The notes beneath the pieces were generated by a model that made no database searches, had not been told where the DNA came from, and was given only the letters and a program-made list of their open reading frames with translations. DNA of 64,000 nt, from contig NZ_BMUL01000006.1 of the NCBI RefSeq assembly GCF_014650175.1, positions 248,001 to 312,000 of the forward strand, written 5' to 3'. The translations under genes were made by a program, and so were the position numbers. The stretch comes from Streptomyces termitum. GTDB taxonomy: Bacteria; Actinomycetota; Actinomycetes; Streptomycetales; Streptomycetaceae. How positions within the stretch are numbered: the stretch's first letter is position 1; each line of letters begins with the position of its first letter. This document shows positions 28,225 to 36,918 of this stretch, in pieces.

Positions 28225-29811
28225 TCAGCGCATCGAGCGGACGTCGAGCTGCCGCAGCACCCGGTCCACCACCTCCGGGTCGGAGCCCGGCTCGCTGCGC
28301 GCCGCCAGGACCTCGTGCCGGGCGGCCGACATCATCTCCCGCTGGATCCGCTGGAGCGACTTCACCCGCTCGACCCGCTCGGTGAACGCGGCCCGCCGCT
28401 CGTCGTCCACCATGTCCGGGCTGATCCGCGCCCCGATGTCGAAGGCCCCGCGCTGGAGCCGCTCGGCCACCTCCTCCGGCAGCTCCTCGACCTCCTCGAT
28501 CTCCTTCAGCCGCCGCTTGGCCGCCTTCGCCGCCCGGACCGCGAGCTGCCGCTCGAAGTCCCGCTCGGCGTCCGCGTCGGCCTTCACCCCGAGCAGCCGC
28601 ACCAGCCGGGGCAGGGTCAGCCCCTGCACCACCAGGGTGGCCAGGATCACGCAGAAGGCGATGAAGATCAGCTCGTCGCGGCCGGGGAACGGCTCGCCCG
28701 CGTCGGTCGTCAGCGGGATGGCGAGGGCGAGGGCCACCGACGCCACCCCGCGCATCCCCGACCACCACATGACGACGGTCTCCCGCCAGCTCGTCGGGAT
28801 CTCCTCCGCGACGTCCTTCCGGTCGTGCATCCGCTTGGCCAGCCAGGTGGCGGGCAGCAGCCACAGCAGCCGGACCCCGACGACCACGGCGACCACCACG
28901 GCGCCCCAGCCGAGCATCTCGCCGAGCCGCCCCTCCGCGACGCCGAAGACGTGGATCAGCTCCAGCCCGATGAGACCGAAGGCGATGCCGGTGACGAGGG
29001 TGTCGACGACCTCCCAGAAGGTCTGCCCGGCGAGCCGCCCCATCACGTCGTCGGCGTCGACCGCGTACTCGGCGAGGAACAGCGCGGTGACGAGGACCGC
29101 GAGGACGCCGGAGCCGTGCAGCTCCTCCGCGAGCACGTAGGAGACGAAGGGGACGAGGAGGGTGAGGCCGGTCTGGAGGGTGACGTCGCCGAGGAAGCCC
29201 ATCAGCTTGTTGGTGGCCCAGCCCAGCGCGAGCCCGACCGCGACCGCCACCACCGCCGACAGGAGCAGCTCGGCCAGCGCCTCGGGCCAGGAGAACTCGC
29301 CGCTCACCACCGCCGCGATGGCCACGTGGTAGAGCACGATCGCGGTGACGTCGTTGAAGAGGCCCTCGCCCTCCAGGATCGACACCAGGCGCCGGGGCAG
29401 CCCGAGCGCGCCGGCCACAGCGGTCGCCGCGACCGGGTCGGGCGGGGCGACGAGCGCGCCGAGGGCGAGCGCGGCGGCCAGCGGGATGCCGGGCACCAGG
29501 GCGTTCGCGACCGCGCCGACGGCGGCCGTGGTGACGAAGACCAGGGCGACCGCGAGCAGGAAGATGGGCCGCCGGTTCGCCGCGAACTGCCGCCAGGAGG
29601 TCCGCTGCGCGGAGGCGTAGAGCAGCGGTGGCAGCACCAGCGGGAGGATCATCTCCGGCGGGATGTCGACGTTCGGCACGAAGGGCAGGAAGGCCAGCAC
29701 GATCCCGAGGAGGGTCATCAGGACGGGTGCGGGCAGCCCGAGCCGGTCCCCCAGGGGGACGGTCAGCAGGGCGCCGAGGAGCAGCAGGAACAGGAGGGCC
29801 AATTGATCCAC
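28225..29811 (-). CDS. Na+/H+ antiporter, CPA1 (NhaP-like) family
   Basis: A 528-residue cation-proton antiporter with about twelve membrane helices in the first 410 residues. The conserved transport core is seen in ALVAPPDPVAATAVAGALG, ILEGEGLFNDVTAIVLYHVA (ion-binding ND pair) and WWSGMRGVASVALALAIPL. The last 120 residues are a soluble, charged regulatory tail (KRRLKEIEEVEELPEEVAER...). It exchanges sodium or potassium for protons at the plasma membrane and helps pH homeostasis. The GTG start is 85 bases after the GNAT gene stop, and the spacer contains a short hairpin. Confidence 0.93.
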   Translation of the reverse strand: MDQLALLFLLLLGALLTVPLGDRLGLPAPVLMTLLGIVLAFLPFVPNVDIPPEMILPLVLPPLLYASAQRTSWRQFAANRRPIFLLAVALVFVTTAAVGAVANALVPGIPLAAALALGALVAPPDPVAATAVAGALGLPRRLVSILEGEGLFNDVTAIVLYHVAIAAVVSGEFSWPEALAELLLSAVVAVAVGLALGWATNKLMGFLGDVTLQTGLTLLVPFVSYVLAEELHGSGVLAVLVTALFLAEYAVDADDVMGRLAGQTFWEVVDTLVTGIAFGLIGLELIHVFGVAEGRLGEMLGWGAVVVAVVVGVRLLWLLPATWLAKRMHDRKDVAEEIPTSWRETVVMWWSGMRGVASVALALAIPLTTDAGEPFPGRDELIFIAFCVILATLVVQGLTLPRLVRLLGVKADADAERDFERQLAVRAAKAAKRRLKEIEEVEELPEEVAERLQRGAFDIGARISPDMVDDERRAAFTERVERVKSLQRIQREMMSAARHEVLAARSEPGSDPEVVDRVLRQLDVRSMR

Positions 29812-29871
29812 GGCCCCACCCTGTCACGCACGTCCGTTTTGACGATGATTGACCCCTGGTGGGAGGTAAAT

Positions 29872-29890
29872 GTCCCGTGTGGTACGGGAC
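29872..29890 (-). terminator. Short hairpin between the GNAT and antiporter genes
   Basis: A 7-bp stem GTCCCGT/ACGGGAC with a five-base loop GTGGT, seven bases after the GNAT stop on the minus strand and followed there by ATTTACC. It could be a weak terminator separating the lspA-rluD-GNAT unit from the antiporter. Confidence 0.45.
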
Positions 29891-29896
29891 GACCCG

Positions 29897-30364
29897 CTAC
29901 AGGGCCTTGCGCATGGCCCGGTGCGGAATGCCCGCGTCCGGGAACTCGCCGCCGTACGCCGCGTACCCCAGCCGCTCGTAGAAGCCGAGCGCGTGGGTCT
30001 GCGCGTGCAGGTCGACGGCGGCCAGACCGCGCTCGCGCGCCGCGTCCTCGATCGCCCCGACCAGCGCCGCGCCGACCCCGAGGCCGCGCGCGGCCCCGGC
30101 GACCGCGAGCCGGCCGAGCGAGCCGACGGAGGCGTCCCCGCCGGTCCTGGCCACCGCGTCGGCGCCCAGCAGCAGCCGGCCGGTGCCCAGCGGCACGCCG
30201 TCCTCGCGGACCGCGAGGACGTGCACGGCGGTGGCGTCGCAGGCGTCGTACTCGATCTCCTGCGGGACGCCCTGCTCGACGACGAAGACCTCGCGGCGGA
30301 CCGCGAAGCAGGCGTCCAGGTCGCCCTGGCCCCCCACCGCGCGGACGGTGTACGCGACGGTCAC
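29897..30364 (-). CDS. GNAT family N-acetyltransferase (ElaA-like)
   Basis: A 155-residue acetyltransferase. [20 protein letters not shown] at the N-terminus and the acetyl-CoA loop [20 protein letters not shown] (Q/RxxGxG/A) are typical, with [20 protein letters not shown] at the C-terminus. This FDAGI-type ending places it close to the ElaA group, whose substrate is unknown. The GTG start overlaps the rluD stop by four bases (GTGA), so it is translationally coupled to that gene. Confidence 0.92.
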   Translation of the reverse strand: MTVAYTVRAVGGQGDLDACFAVRREVFVVEQGVPQEIEYDACDATAVHVLAVREDGVPLGTGRLLLGADAVARTGGDASVGSLGRLAVAGAARGLGVGAALVGAIEDAARERGLAAVDLHAQTHALGFYERLGYAAYGGEFPDAGIPHRAMRKAL

Positions 30365-31302
30365 CGGCTCTCCGCCTCGATCCGGTCCAGGGCGGTCCTG
30401 AGGTCGGCCGGGTAGGTGGAGGAGAACTCGACCCACGCCCCGTCCCCGGGGTGCTCGAAGCCGAGCCGCACCGCGTGCAGCCACTGCCGGGTGAGGCCGA
30501 GCCGCTTGGCCATGGTGGGGTCGGCGCCGTAGGTCACGTCGCCGACACAGGGGTGCCGATGGGCGGACATGTGCACCCGGATCTGGTGGGTGCGGCCGGT
30601 CTCCAGCTTGATGTCGAGCAGCGAGGCCGCCCGGTACGCCTCGATCAGGTCGTAGTGGGTGACGGACGGCTTGCCGTCGGCGGTCACGGCCCACTTGTAG
30701 TCGTGGTTCGGGTGCCGGCCGATGGGCGCGTCGATGGTGCCGCTCAGCGGGTCCGGATGGCCCTGCACCAGGGCGTGGTAGCGCTTGTCGACCACGCGCT
30801 CCTTGAACTGGCGCTTGAGCGAGGTGTACGCGTACTCGGACTTGGCGACGACCATCAGACCGGAGGTGCCGACGTCGAGCCGGTGCACGATGCCCTGGCG
30901 CTCGGCGGCGCCGGAGGTGGAGATCCGGTAGCCGGCGGCGGCCAGGCCGCCGATCACGGTGGTGCCGGTCCAGCCGGGGCTGGGGTGGGCGGCGACCCCG
31001 ACCGGCTTCATGATCACGACGATGTCGTCGTCGTCGTGGACGATCTCCATGCCCTCGACCGGCTCGGCGACGACCTGCACGGGCGCGGGGGCGCCCGGCA
31101 TCTCGACCTCCAGCCACGCGCCGCCGCTCACCCGCTCGGACTTGCCGACGACGGCGCCGTCGACCTGGACCTTCCCGGAGGCGGCCAGCTCGGCCGCCTT
31201 CGTACGGGAGAACCCGAACATGCGGGCGATGGCGGCGTCGACGCGCTCGCCCTCCAGGCCATCGGGAACGGGCAGGGTGCGGATCTCGGGACTCGTACTC
31301 AC
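30361..31302 (-). CDS. rluD: 23S rRNA pseudouridine synthase, RluD family
   Basis: A 313-residue RluA/RluD-type enzyme that converts uridines of large-subunit rRNA to pseudouridine. An S4 RNA-binding domain lies at about residues 15-60 ([20 protein letters not shown]), and the catalytic aspartate is in the [20 protein letters not shown] motif. [22 protein letters not shown] is the second family signature. The GTG start is 52 bases after the lspA stop; lspA, rluD and the GNAT gene are read as one unit, as in other Streptomyces. Confidence 0.95.
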   Translation of the reverse strand: MSTSPEIRTLPVPDGLEGERVDAAIARMFGFSRTKAAELAASGKVQVDGAVVGKSERVSGGAWLEVEMPGAPAPVQVVAEPVEGMEIVHDDDDIVVIMKPVGVAAHPSPGWTGTTVIGGLAAAGYRISTSGAAERQGIVHRLDVGTSGLMVVAKSEYAYTSLKRQFKERVVDKRYHALVQGHPDPLSGTIDAPIGRHPNHDYKWAVTADGKPSVTHYDLIEAYRAASLLDIKLETGRTHQIRVHMSAHRHPCVGDVTYGADPTMAKRLGLTRQWLHAVRLGFEHPGDGAWVEFSSTYPADLRTALDRIEAESR

Positions 31303-31354
31303 CCGTCGAGTATGCCTTGTGCGGAGGGCACCGCGTCCGCCGCGGGCCGCGGGC

Positions 31355-31933
31355 TCAGTCCTTGTGGATCGTGCCGTCCGGGTCCAGGCCCCGGAAGGAC
31401 AGGATCACGATGAGGATGCCGCCGCAGACGATCGCGGAGTCCGCGAGGTTGAAGACGGCGAAGTGGGCGGGGGCGATGAAGTCGACCACCGCGCCCTCGA
31501 AGACGCCCGGCGAGCGGAACAGCCGGTCGGTCAGGTTGCCGAGCGCGCCGCCCAGCAGCAGGCCGAGCGCGATCGCCCAGGGCAGGCTGTAGAGCTTGCG
31601 GGCCAGCCGGATGATCACCACGATCACGGCCGCCGCGATCACGGTGAAGACGACCGTGAACGCCTCGCCCATGCCGAAGGCCGCGCCCGGGTTGCGGATC
31701 GCCTCGAAGCGCAGCAGGTCGCCGATGACCCGGATGGGCTCGCGGCCCTCCAGCTTCTCGACCACGAGCATCTTGCTGCCGAGGTCGATCAGGTACGCGA
31801 GGACGGCCACGACGAAGAGGGCGACGATCCGCCGCCTGCCCTTCGGCTGCTCCTCCGGAGCGGCCGAGTCCTCGGACCCCGCCTCGTCCGGTGCTGAATC
31901 CGGCGTACCGATGACGCTCTCCGCCTCTGCCAC
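31355..31933 (-). CDS. lspA: Signal peptidase II (lipoprotein signal peptidase)
   Basis: LspA removes signal peptides from prolipoproteins in the membrane. The 192-residue protein has a 40-residue acidic, Ser/Glu/Pro-rich N-terminal extension before the first of four membrane helices ([20 protein letters not shown]). The catalytic aspartyl dyad is seen in [17 protein letters not shown] and [17 protein letters not shown]. The NPGAAFGM motif is also present. The GTG start ([11 protein letters not shown]) was chosen because the longer frame upstream is out of family. It is the first gene of the rluD/GNAT unit. Confidence 0.94.
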   Translation of the reverse strand: MAEAESVIGTPDSAPDEAGSEDSAAPEEQPKGRRRIVALFVVAVLAYLIDLGSKMLVVEKLEGREPIRVIGDLLRFEAIRNPGAAFGMGEAFTVVFTVIAAAVIVVIIRLARKLYSLPWAIALGLLLGGALGNLTDRLFRSPGVFEGAVVDFIAPAHFAVFNLADSAIVCGGILIVILSFRGLDPDGTIHKD

Positions 31934-32088
31934 GTGAGTCCCTCGTACCTCGATGCCTGACCGTGCACCGAGGGTACGGCACAGACGTACGAGACCGGCA
32001 GCCCGGACCGCCGGTCCCCGCACGTCGGAAGGCCGATGAGCCGCCCCTCCCGGCCCGCCCCCGGCCCGGGAGGGGACGGCCCGGACCC

Positions 32089-32122
32089 CTGTCCGGCGGC
32101 CCTTCGCGGACCCGCCGGACAG
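32089..32122 (-). terminator. Terminator of the dksA-like gene
   Basis: An 11-bp stem CTGTCCGGCGG/CCGCCGGACAG (32089-32099 with 32112-32122), three bases after the dksA-like stop on the minus strand. A second stem, CCCCTCCCGG/CCGGGAGGGG (32044-32053 with 32066-32075), follows it. Together they fill most of the spacer before lspA. Confidence 0.7.
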
Positions 32123-32125
32123 GAC

Positions 32126-33064
32126 CTAGCCCCGCCGCTCCTGCTTCTGCTTGTCCTCCACGCACAGGGTGGCGCGCGGGAACGCCTGCATGCGCGCCTT
32201 GCCGATCGGCCTGCCGCAGACCTCGCAGAGGCCGTAGGTGCCCGCGTCGAGCCGTTCCAGGGCGTGCTCGGTCTGCTCCAGCATCTCCCGCGCGTTCGCC
32301 GCCAGGGCGAGCTCGTGCTCGCGCGTGATGTTCTTGGTGCCGGTGTCGGCCTCGTCGTGACCGGCGCCGTCGCCCGAGTCCCGCATCAGCCCGGTCAGCT
32401 CCTCCTGGGAGTGGACCAGCTCGCTGCGCAGCCGCAGCACCTCGGCCTGGAGCTCGCTGCGCGCCTCCGCGACCTCGTCCGGCGTCCACGGCTCCTCGCC
32501 GGGCCGCACCGCCAGCTCCCCGGTCCGCGCCGGAGGCACGGCCGCCTCGTCGCCGGCGGTCGTGACGCCGCCCGCGGTCTTCTTCGCTGCCACCGTCCTG
32601 GCTCCCGTCTGCTTCTTCGCGGCGGCCCTCGGGCCGACGGCCTTCTCCCCTGGCTTCTTCCCGTCCGGAGCCGTCCCGGCCCCGGACACCCCCTCCCCTT
32701 CCCGCCCGCCCTTTACGCCCCCGGCCGCGCCCGCCGCCTCCCCGGACTCCGCCTTCCCGGCGGCGGCCTCCCCTGCGGCGGCCTTCTCGGCGGTCGTCTT
32801 CGCGGCGGCCTTCTTGGCGGCGGTCTTCTTGGCCGCCGCCTTCTTCGCCGTCTTCTTCGCGACCGCTTTCTTAGCCGTCTTCTTCGCGGCCGTCTTCTTC
32901 GCGGCCGTCTTCTTCGCGGCCGCCTTCTTCGCCGGGGCCGCCGGTACCCCCGCGGCCGTCTCCTCCGGGGCCCCGGGATCGCCGGGATCGCCGGGGGAAC
33001 CGGCGGTCCCGGTGGCCCCGGCGACGGCCGGGGACTGCTGCGCGGCGGGCTTCTTCGCCACCAT
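32126..33064 (-). CDS. DksA/TraR-type zinc-finger protein with histone H1-like Lys/Ala tail
   Basis: A 312-residue protein. Residues about 40-100 repeat KKAAAKK/KKTAAKKT units like the C-terminal tail of histone H1; a Gly/Ala/Lys linker follows. Residues about 190-312 are a DksA/TraR domain: coiled-coil segment ARSELQAEVLRLRSELVHSQ, then LDAGTYGLCEVCGRPIGKAR and MQAFPRATLCVED. DksA-type proteins enter the secondary channel of RNA polymerase; the basic tail would favour DNA binding. Only three of the four usual zinc cysteines are present (280, 283, 301), with Asp at 304. The ATG is certain from context. It is divergent from ileS. Confidence 0.9.
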   Translation of the reverse strand: MVAKKPAAQQSPAVAGATGTAGSPGDPGDPGAPEETAAGVPAAPAKKAAAKKTAAKKTAAKKTAKKAVAKKTAKKAAAKKTAAKKAAAKTTAEKAAAGEAAAGKAESGEAAGAAGGVKGGREGEGVSGAGTAPDGKKPGEKAVGPRAAAKKQTGARTVAAKKTAGGVTTAGDEAAVPPARTGELAVRPGEEPWTPDEVAEARSELQAEVLRLRSELVHSQEELTGLMRDSGDGAGHDEADTGTKNITREHELALAANAREMLEQTEHALERLDAGTYGLCEVCGRPIGKARMQAFPRATLCVEDKQKQERRG

Positions 33065-33315
33065 GTCGCGGCCCCTTCACATTTTGTGATCTTGCTCGCG
33101 AATCGTGCTGGGACGATAAATCGGCCCAGGCCCCACGGCAACGGGGCGCACCGCCCGTATCCCCCTCCCCGCCCCCGCCGCGTCACCCCCGCCGGACCCG
33201 CCGCCCAGTCCCCCGCCGGGTCCGCTCCCCCACGTGGCCCCCGGGAAGTCCGCGGCGCCCCGTGTGCCCATTCGGGTCACCCGGAAACGGGTCGGCCGCC
33301 CGCCCCCGTGCCCCG
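33065..33315. other. Divergent spacer between the dksA-like gene and the ileS promoter
   Basis: About 250 bases with no supported gene. The part next to the dksA-like start is relatively AT-rich (CATTTTGTGATCTTGCTCGC) and probably holds its promoter; the rest is C-rich and I see no clear hairpin or repeat in it. Confidence 0.5.
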
Positions 33316-33321
33316 TACACT
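33316..33321 (+). promoter_or_regulatory. Putative -10 of the ileS promoter
   Basis: TACACT fits the TAnnnT -10 pattern of HrdB-dependent promoters and lies just before the region where the T-box leader structure begins. No good -35 is visible at 17-18 bases. Confidence 0.4.
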
Positions 33322-33327
33322 GGCGGG

Positions 33328-33615
33328 AGCGAGAGGCGTCGATGGGGACCAGTAGCGTCGTACGCAGCCATGAGCGACCCGGGGACGGTGAGAGCCCGGG
33401 GGCGAGCCCGATGCGAAGCATCACCCCGGAGCTGCCGGAAGAAAGCCGCGCGGAAGCACCCAGTGCGAAGCACGGCGACTAGACCCGGTGTCGCGACCCC
33501 AATGAGGGGGCTTCGGACGTGCCCGTCCGGGGCCAAGGAGGGTGGTACCGCGGGAGCACTGCTCTCGTCCCTCCGACGGAAGCAGGAAATGTCCGTCCGG
33601 AGGAGAGTCCGCCGC
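33328..33615 (+). promoter_or_regulatory. Isoleucine T-box riboswitch (translational type) in the ileS leader
   Basis: The leader contains the T-box core AGGGTGGTACCGCG (33539-33552) with the TGGT bulge (33543-33546) able to pair with the ACCA end of tRNA-Ile. The Stem I region has AGTA (33351-33354), the helix CCCGGG/CCCGGG (33378-33383 with 33395-33400) and the specifier ATC (33420-33422, Ile) in the usual place before ACCCCGGAGC. Two exclusive helices can be drawn. The antisequestrator is GGAGGG (33537-33542) with CCCTCC (33569-33574). The sequestrator is CCTCCGACGGA (33570-33580) with 33592-33603, which covers the ribosome site GGAGG. Uncharged tRNA would free the ribosome site, matching the translational T-boxes known in actinobacteria. 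Confidence 0.92.
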
Positions 33616-36600
33616 ATGACACCGCCCCAGTACCGTCCGGTGCCCGCCCAGGTCGAGCTGCCCGCCCTGGAGCACGCCGTGCTCCAGTTCTGGCAGGAGA
33701 ACAAGGTCTTCGCCAAGTCCCTGGAGCAGTCCGAGGGCCGCCCCGAATGGGTCTTCTACGAGGGCCCGCCGACCGCCAACGGCATGCCCGGCGCCCACCA
33801 CATCGAGGCCCGCGTCTTCAAGGACGTCTTCCCCCGCTTCCGCACCATGCGCGGCTACCACGTGGCCCGCAAGGCCGGCTGGGACTGCCACGGCCTCCCC
33901 GTCGAGCTCGCCGTCGAGAAGGAGCTCGGCTTCTCCGGCAAGAAGGACATCGAGGAGTACGGCATCGCGGAGTTCAACGCGAAGTGCCGCGAGTCGGTGA
34001 CCCGCCACACCGACGCCTTCGCCGAGCTCACGACCCGCATGGGCTACTGGGTCGACATGGACGACGCCTACCGCACCATGGACCCCTCGTACATCGAGTC
34101 GGTCTGGTGGTCGCTGAAGCAGATCTTCGACAAGGACCTCCTCGTCCAGGACCACCGCGTCGCCCCCTGGTGCCCCCGCTGCGGCACCGGCCTCTCCGAC
34201 CACGAGCTGGCCCAGGGCTACGAGACGGTCGTCGACCCCTCCGTCTTCGTCCGCTTCCCGCTGACCTCCGGCCCGCTCGCCGGCAAGGCCGCGCTCCTCG
34301 TCTGGACGACCACCCCGTGGACCCTGGTGTCCAACACGGCCGTCGCCGCCCACCCCGAGGTCACCTACGTCGTCGCCACCGACGGCGACGAGCGCCTCGT
34401 CGTCGCCGAGCCGCTCCTCGACAAGGCCCTCGGCGAGGGCTGGGTCACCACCGGCGAGTCCTTCACCGGCGCCGAGATGGAGCGCTGGACCTACCGGCGC
34501 CCCTTCGAGCTGATCCCCTTCGACGCCCCGGCCCACTACGTGGTCAACGCCGAGTACGTCACCACCGAGGACGGCACCGGCCTCGTCCACCAGTCCCCCG
34601 CCTTCGGCGAGGACGACCTCAAGGTCTGCAAGGCGTACGGCCTGCCGGTCGTGAACCCGGTCCGCCCCGACGGCACCTTCGAGGAGGACGTCCCCCTCGT
34701 CGGCGGCGTCTTCTTCAAGAAGGCCGACGAGGCGCTCACCGCCGACCTCGACGCCCGCGGCCTGCTCTACCGGCACGTGCCCTACGAGCACAGCTACCCG
34801 CACTGCTGGCGCTGCCACACGGCCCTGCTCTACTACGCGCAGCCGTCCTGGTACATCCGCACGACCGCCGTCAAGGACCGTCTCCTCGAAGAGAACGAGA
34901 AGACCAACTGGTTCCCCGACTCGGTCAAGCACGGCCGCTTCGGCGACTGGCTGAACAACAACATCGACTGGGCGCTCTCCCGCAACCGCTACTGGGGCAC
35001 CCCGCTGCCCATCTGGCGCTGCGAGGAGGGCCACCTCACCTGCGTCGGCTCCCGCGCCGAACTCTCCGAGCTGACCGGCACCGACCAGTCGGACCTCGAC
35101 CCGCACCGCCCGTACATCGACGACGTCACCTTCGGCTGCACCGCCGAGGGCTGCTCCCTCGAAGCGGTCCGCGTCCCCGAGGTCATCGACGCCTGGTACG
35201 ACTCCGGCTCCATGCCCTTCGCCCAGTACGGCTACCCGTACCGGAACAAGGAGCTGTTCGAGGCCCGCTACCCGGCCCAGTTCATCTCCGAGGCCATCGA
35301 CCAGACCCGCGGCTGGTTCTACACGCTGATGGCCGTCGGCACCCTGGTCTTCGACCGGTCCTCGTACGAGAACGTGGTCTGCCTCGGCCACATCCTCGCC
35401 GAGGACGGCCGGAAGATGTCCAAGCACCTCGGCAACATCCTCCAGCCCATCCCCCTGATGGACCAGCACGGCGCCGACGCCGTCCGCTGGTTCATGGCCG
35501 CCGGCGGCTCCCCCTGGGCCGCCCGCCGCGTCGGCCACGGCACCATCCAGGAGGTCGTCCGCAAGACCCTCCTGACGTACTGGAACACGGTCGCCTTCCA
35601 GGCCCTGTACGCGCGCACCGCCGGCTGGGCGCCGTCCGCCGCCGACCCGGCCCCGGCCGACCGCTCCGTCCTCGACCAGTGGCTCCTCTCCGAGCTGAAC
35701 GCGCTCGTCGCCGAGGCCACCGAGGCGATGGAGGCGTACGACACCCAGCGCACCGGCAAGCTCCTGTCCGCCTTCGTCGACGACCTCTCCAACTGGTACG
35801 TGCGCCGCTCCCGCCGCCGCTTCTGGCAGGGCGACAAGGCGGCCCTGCGGACCCTGCACGAGGTCGTCGAGACCGTCACCCGCCTGATGGCCCCGCTGAC
35901 CCCCTTCATCACCGAGCGGGTCTGGCAGGACCTCGTCGTCCCCGTCACCCCCGACGCCCCCGAGTCCGTCCACCTCGCCACCTGGCCCGAGGCCGACGCC
36001 TCGCTCGTCGACGGCACCCTCTCCGAGCAGATGGCGCTCGTCCGCCGCCTGGTCGAGCTCGGCCGCGCGACCCGCGCCGAGTCCGGTGTGAAGACCCGTC
36101 AGCCGCTCTCCCGCGCCCTCGTCGCCGCCACCGGCTTCGCGGCCCTCTCCCCGGCGCTCCGGGCCCAGATCACCGAGGAGCTCAACGTCTCCTCCCTGGC
36201 CTCGCTCTCCGAGGTGGGCGGCAGCCTCGTCGACACCACCGCCAAGGCCAACTTCCGGGCCCTGGGCAAGCGGTTCGGCAAGGGCGTCCAGGACGTCGCC
36301 AAGGCCGTCGCCGCGACCGACGCGGCCGCCCTGGCGCTGGCCCTGCGGGACGGCGGGGCGAGCCTGGAGGTCAACGGCGAGACGATCACCGTCACCCCCG
36401 ACGAGATCATCATCACCGAGACCCCGCGCGAGGGCTGGTCCGTCGCCTCCGACTCCGGCGCGACCGTCGCCCTCGACCTGGAGATCACCCCGGAACTGCG
36501 CCGCGCCGGCCTCGCCCGCGACGCGATCCGGCTCATCCAGGAGGCCCGCAAGAACAGCGGCCTCGATGTCGCCGACCGCATCGCGCTCCGCTGGGCGACC

Positions 36601-36759
36601 CCGTCGGAGGAGACGGCGGAGGCGCTGACGGTCCACGCGGACCTCATCGCGGACGAGGTCCTGGCGACCGACTACGCGCAGGGTGAGCCGACCGGGGCGT
36701 ACGGCCCCGCCTTCCAGGACGAGGCGCTCTCCCTCACCTTCCACCTCCACAAGGCGTGA
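33616..36759 (+). CDS. ileS: Isoleucyl-tRNA synthetase, IleRS2-like with altered signature motif
   Basis: A 1047-residue class I synthetase that charges tRNA-Ile in the cytoplasm. The N-terminal fold starts YEGPPTANGMPGAHHIEARV. The usual HxGH signature is replaced by GAHH at residues 59-62. The CP1 editing domain (about 190-400) includes VWTTTPWTLVSNTAVA; AWYDSGSMPFAQ, the KMSKS motif (EDGRKMSKHLGN) and the anticodon-binding domain follow. Length and C-terminal part agree with the IleRS2 (eukaryote-like) clade. ATG is preceded by GGAGGAG, which the T-box controls. A long hairpin ends the gene. Confidence 0.97.
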   Translation: MTPPQYRPVPAQVELPALEHAVLQFWQENKVFAKSLEQSEGRPEWVFYEGPPTANGMPGAHHIEARVFKDVFPRFRTMRGYHVARKAGWDCHGLPVELAVEKELGFSGKKDIEEYGIAEFNAKCRESVTRHTDAFAELTTRMGYWVDMDDAYRTMDPSYIESVWWSLKQIFDKDLLVQDHRVAPWCPRCGTGLSDHELAQGYETVVDPSVFVRFPLTSGPLAGKAALLVWTTTPWTLVSNTAVAAHPEVTYVVATDGDERLVVAEPLLDKALGEGWVTTGESFTGAEMERWTYRRPFELIPFDAPAHYVVNAEYVTTEDGTGLVHQSPAFGEDDLKVCKAYGLPVVNPVRPDGTFEEDVPLVGGVFFKKADEALTADLDARGLLYRHVPYEHSYPHCWRCHTALLYYAQPSWYIRTTAVKDRLLEENEKTNWFPDSVKHGRFGDWLNNNIDWALSRNRYWGTPLPIWRCEEGHLTCVGSRAELSELTGTDQSDLDPHRPYIDDVTFGCTAEGCSLEAVRVPEVIDAWYDSGSMPFAQYGYPYRNKELFEARYPAQFISEAIDQTRGWFYTLMAVGTLVFDRSSYENVVCLGHILAEDGRKMSKHLGNILQPIPLMDQHGADAVRWFMAAGGSPWAARRVGHGTIQEVVRKTLLTYWNTVAFQALYARTAGWAPSAADPAPADRSVLDQWLLSELNALVAEATEAMEAYDTQRTGKLLSAFVDDLSNWYVRRSRRRFWQGDKAALRTLHEVVETVTRLMAPLTPFITERVWQDLVVPVTPDAPESVHLATWPEADASLVDGTLSEQMALVRRLVELGRATRAESGVKTRQPLSRALVAATGFAALSPALRAQITEELNVSSLASLSEVGGSLVDTTAKANFRALGKRFGKGVQDVAKAVAATDAAALALALRDGGASLEVNGETITVTPDEIIITETPREGWSVASDSGATVALDLEITPELRRAGLARDAIRLIQEARKNSGLDVADRIALRWATPSEETAEALTVHADLIADEVLATDYAQGEPTGAYGPAFQDEALSLTFHLHKA

Positions 36760-36832
36760 CCGCCGGGCGGCCGCGGGGAGGGACACCCCTCCCCGCGGCC
36801 GCCGCCTCCCTCCGCGGGGGACCGGGTACGGC

Positions 36833-36874
36833 GAAGGGCCGGGTACAGGAGGAAACTCCCGTACCCGGCCCTTC
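36833..36874. terminator. Bidirectional terminator between ileS and divIVA
   Basis: A 14-bp perfect stem GAAGGGCCGGGTAC (36833-36846) with its complement at 36861-36874. The loop is extended by GGAG/CTCC around a GAAA tetraloop. It lies between the convergent ileS and divIVA genes, so it can stop transcription both ways. Confidence 0.85.
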
Positions 36875-36918
36875 GGCTGCCGACGGCCAACGTGCTCAGA
36901 GCACGTTCAGGCGCCGCC

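Noticed and set aside
33421..36786. Open frame of 1121 codons opposite ileS
   Set aside because: Composition is that of an antisense shadow (Gly, Val, Asp, Glu, Leu), while the plus strand encodes a complete isoleucyl-tRNA synthetase.
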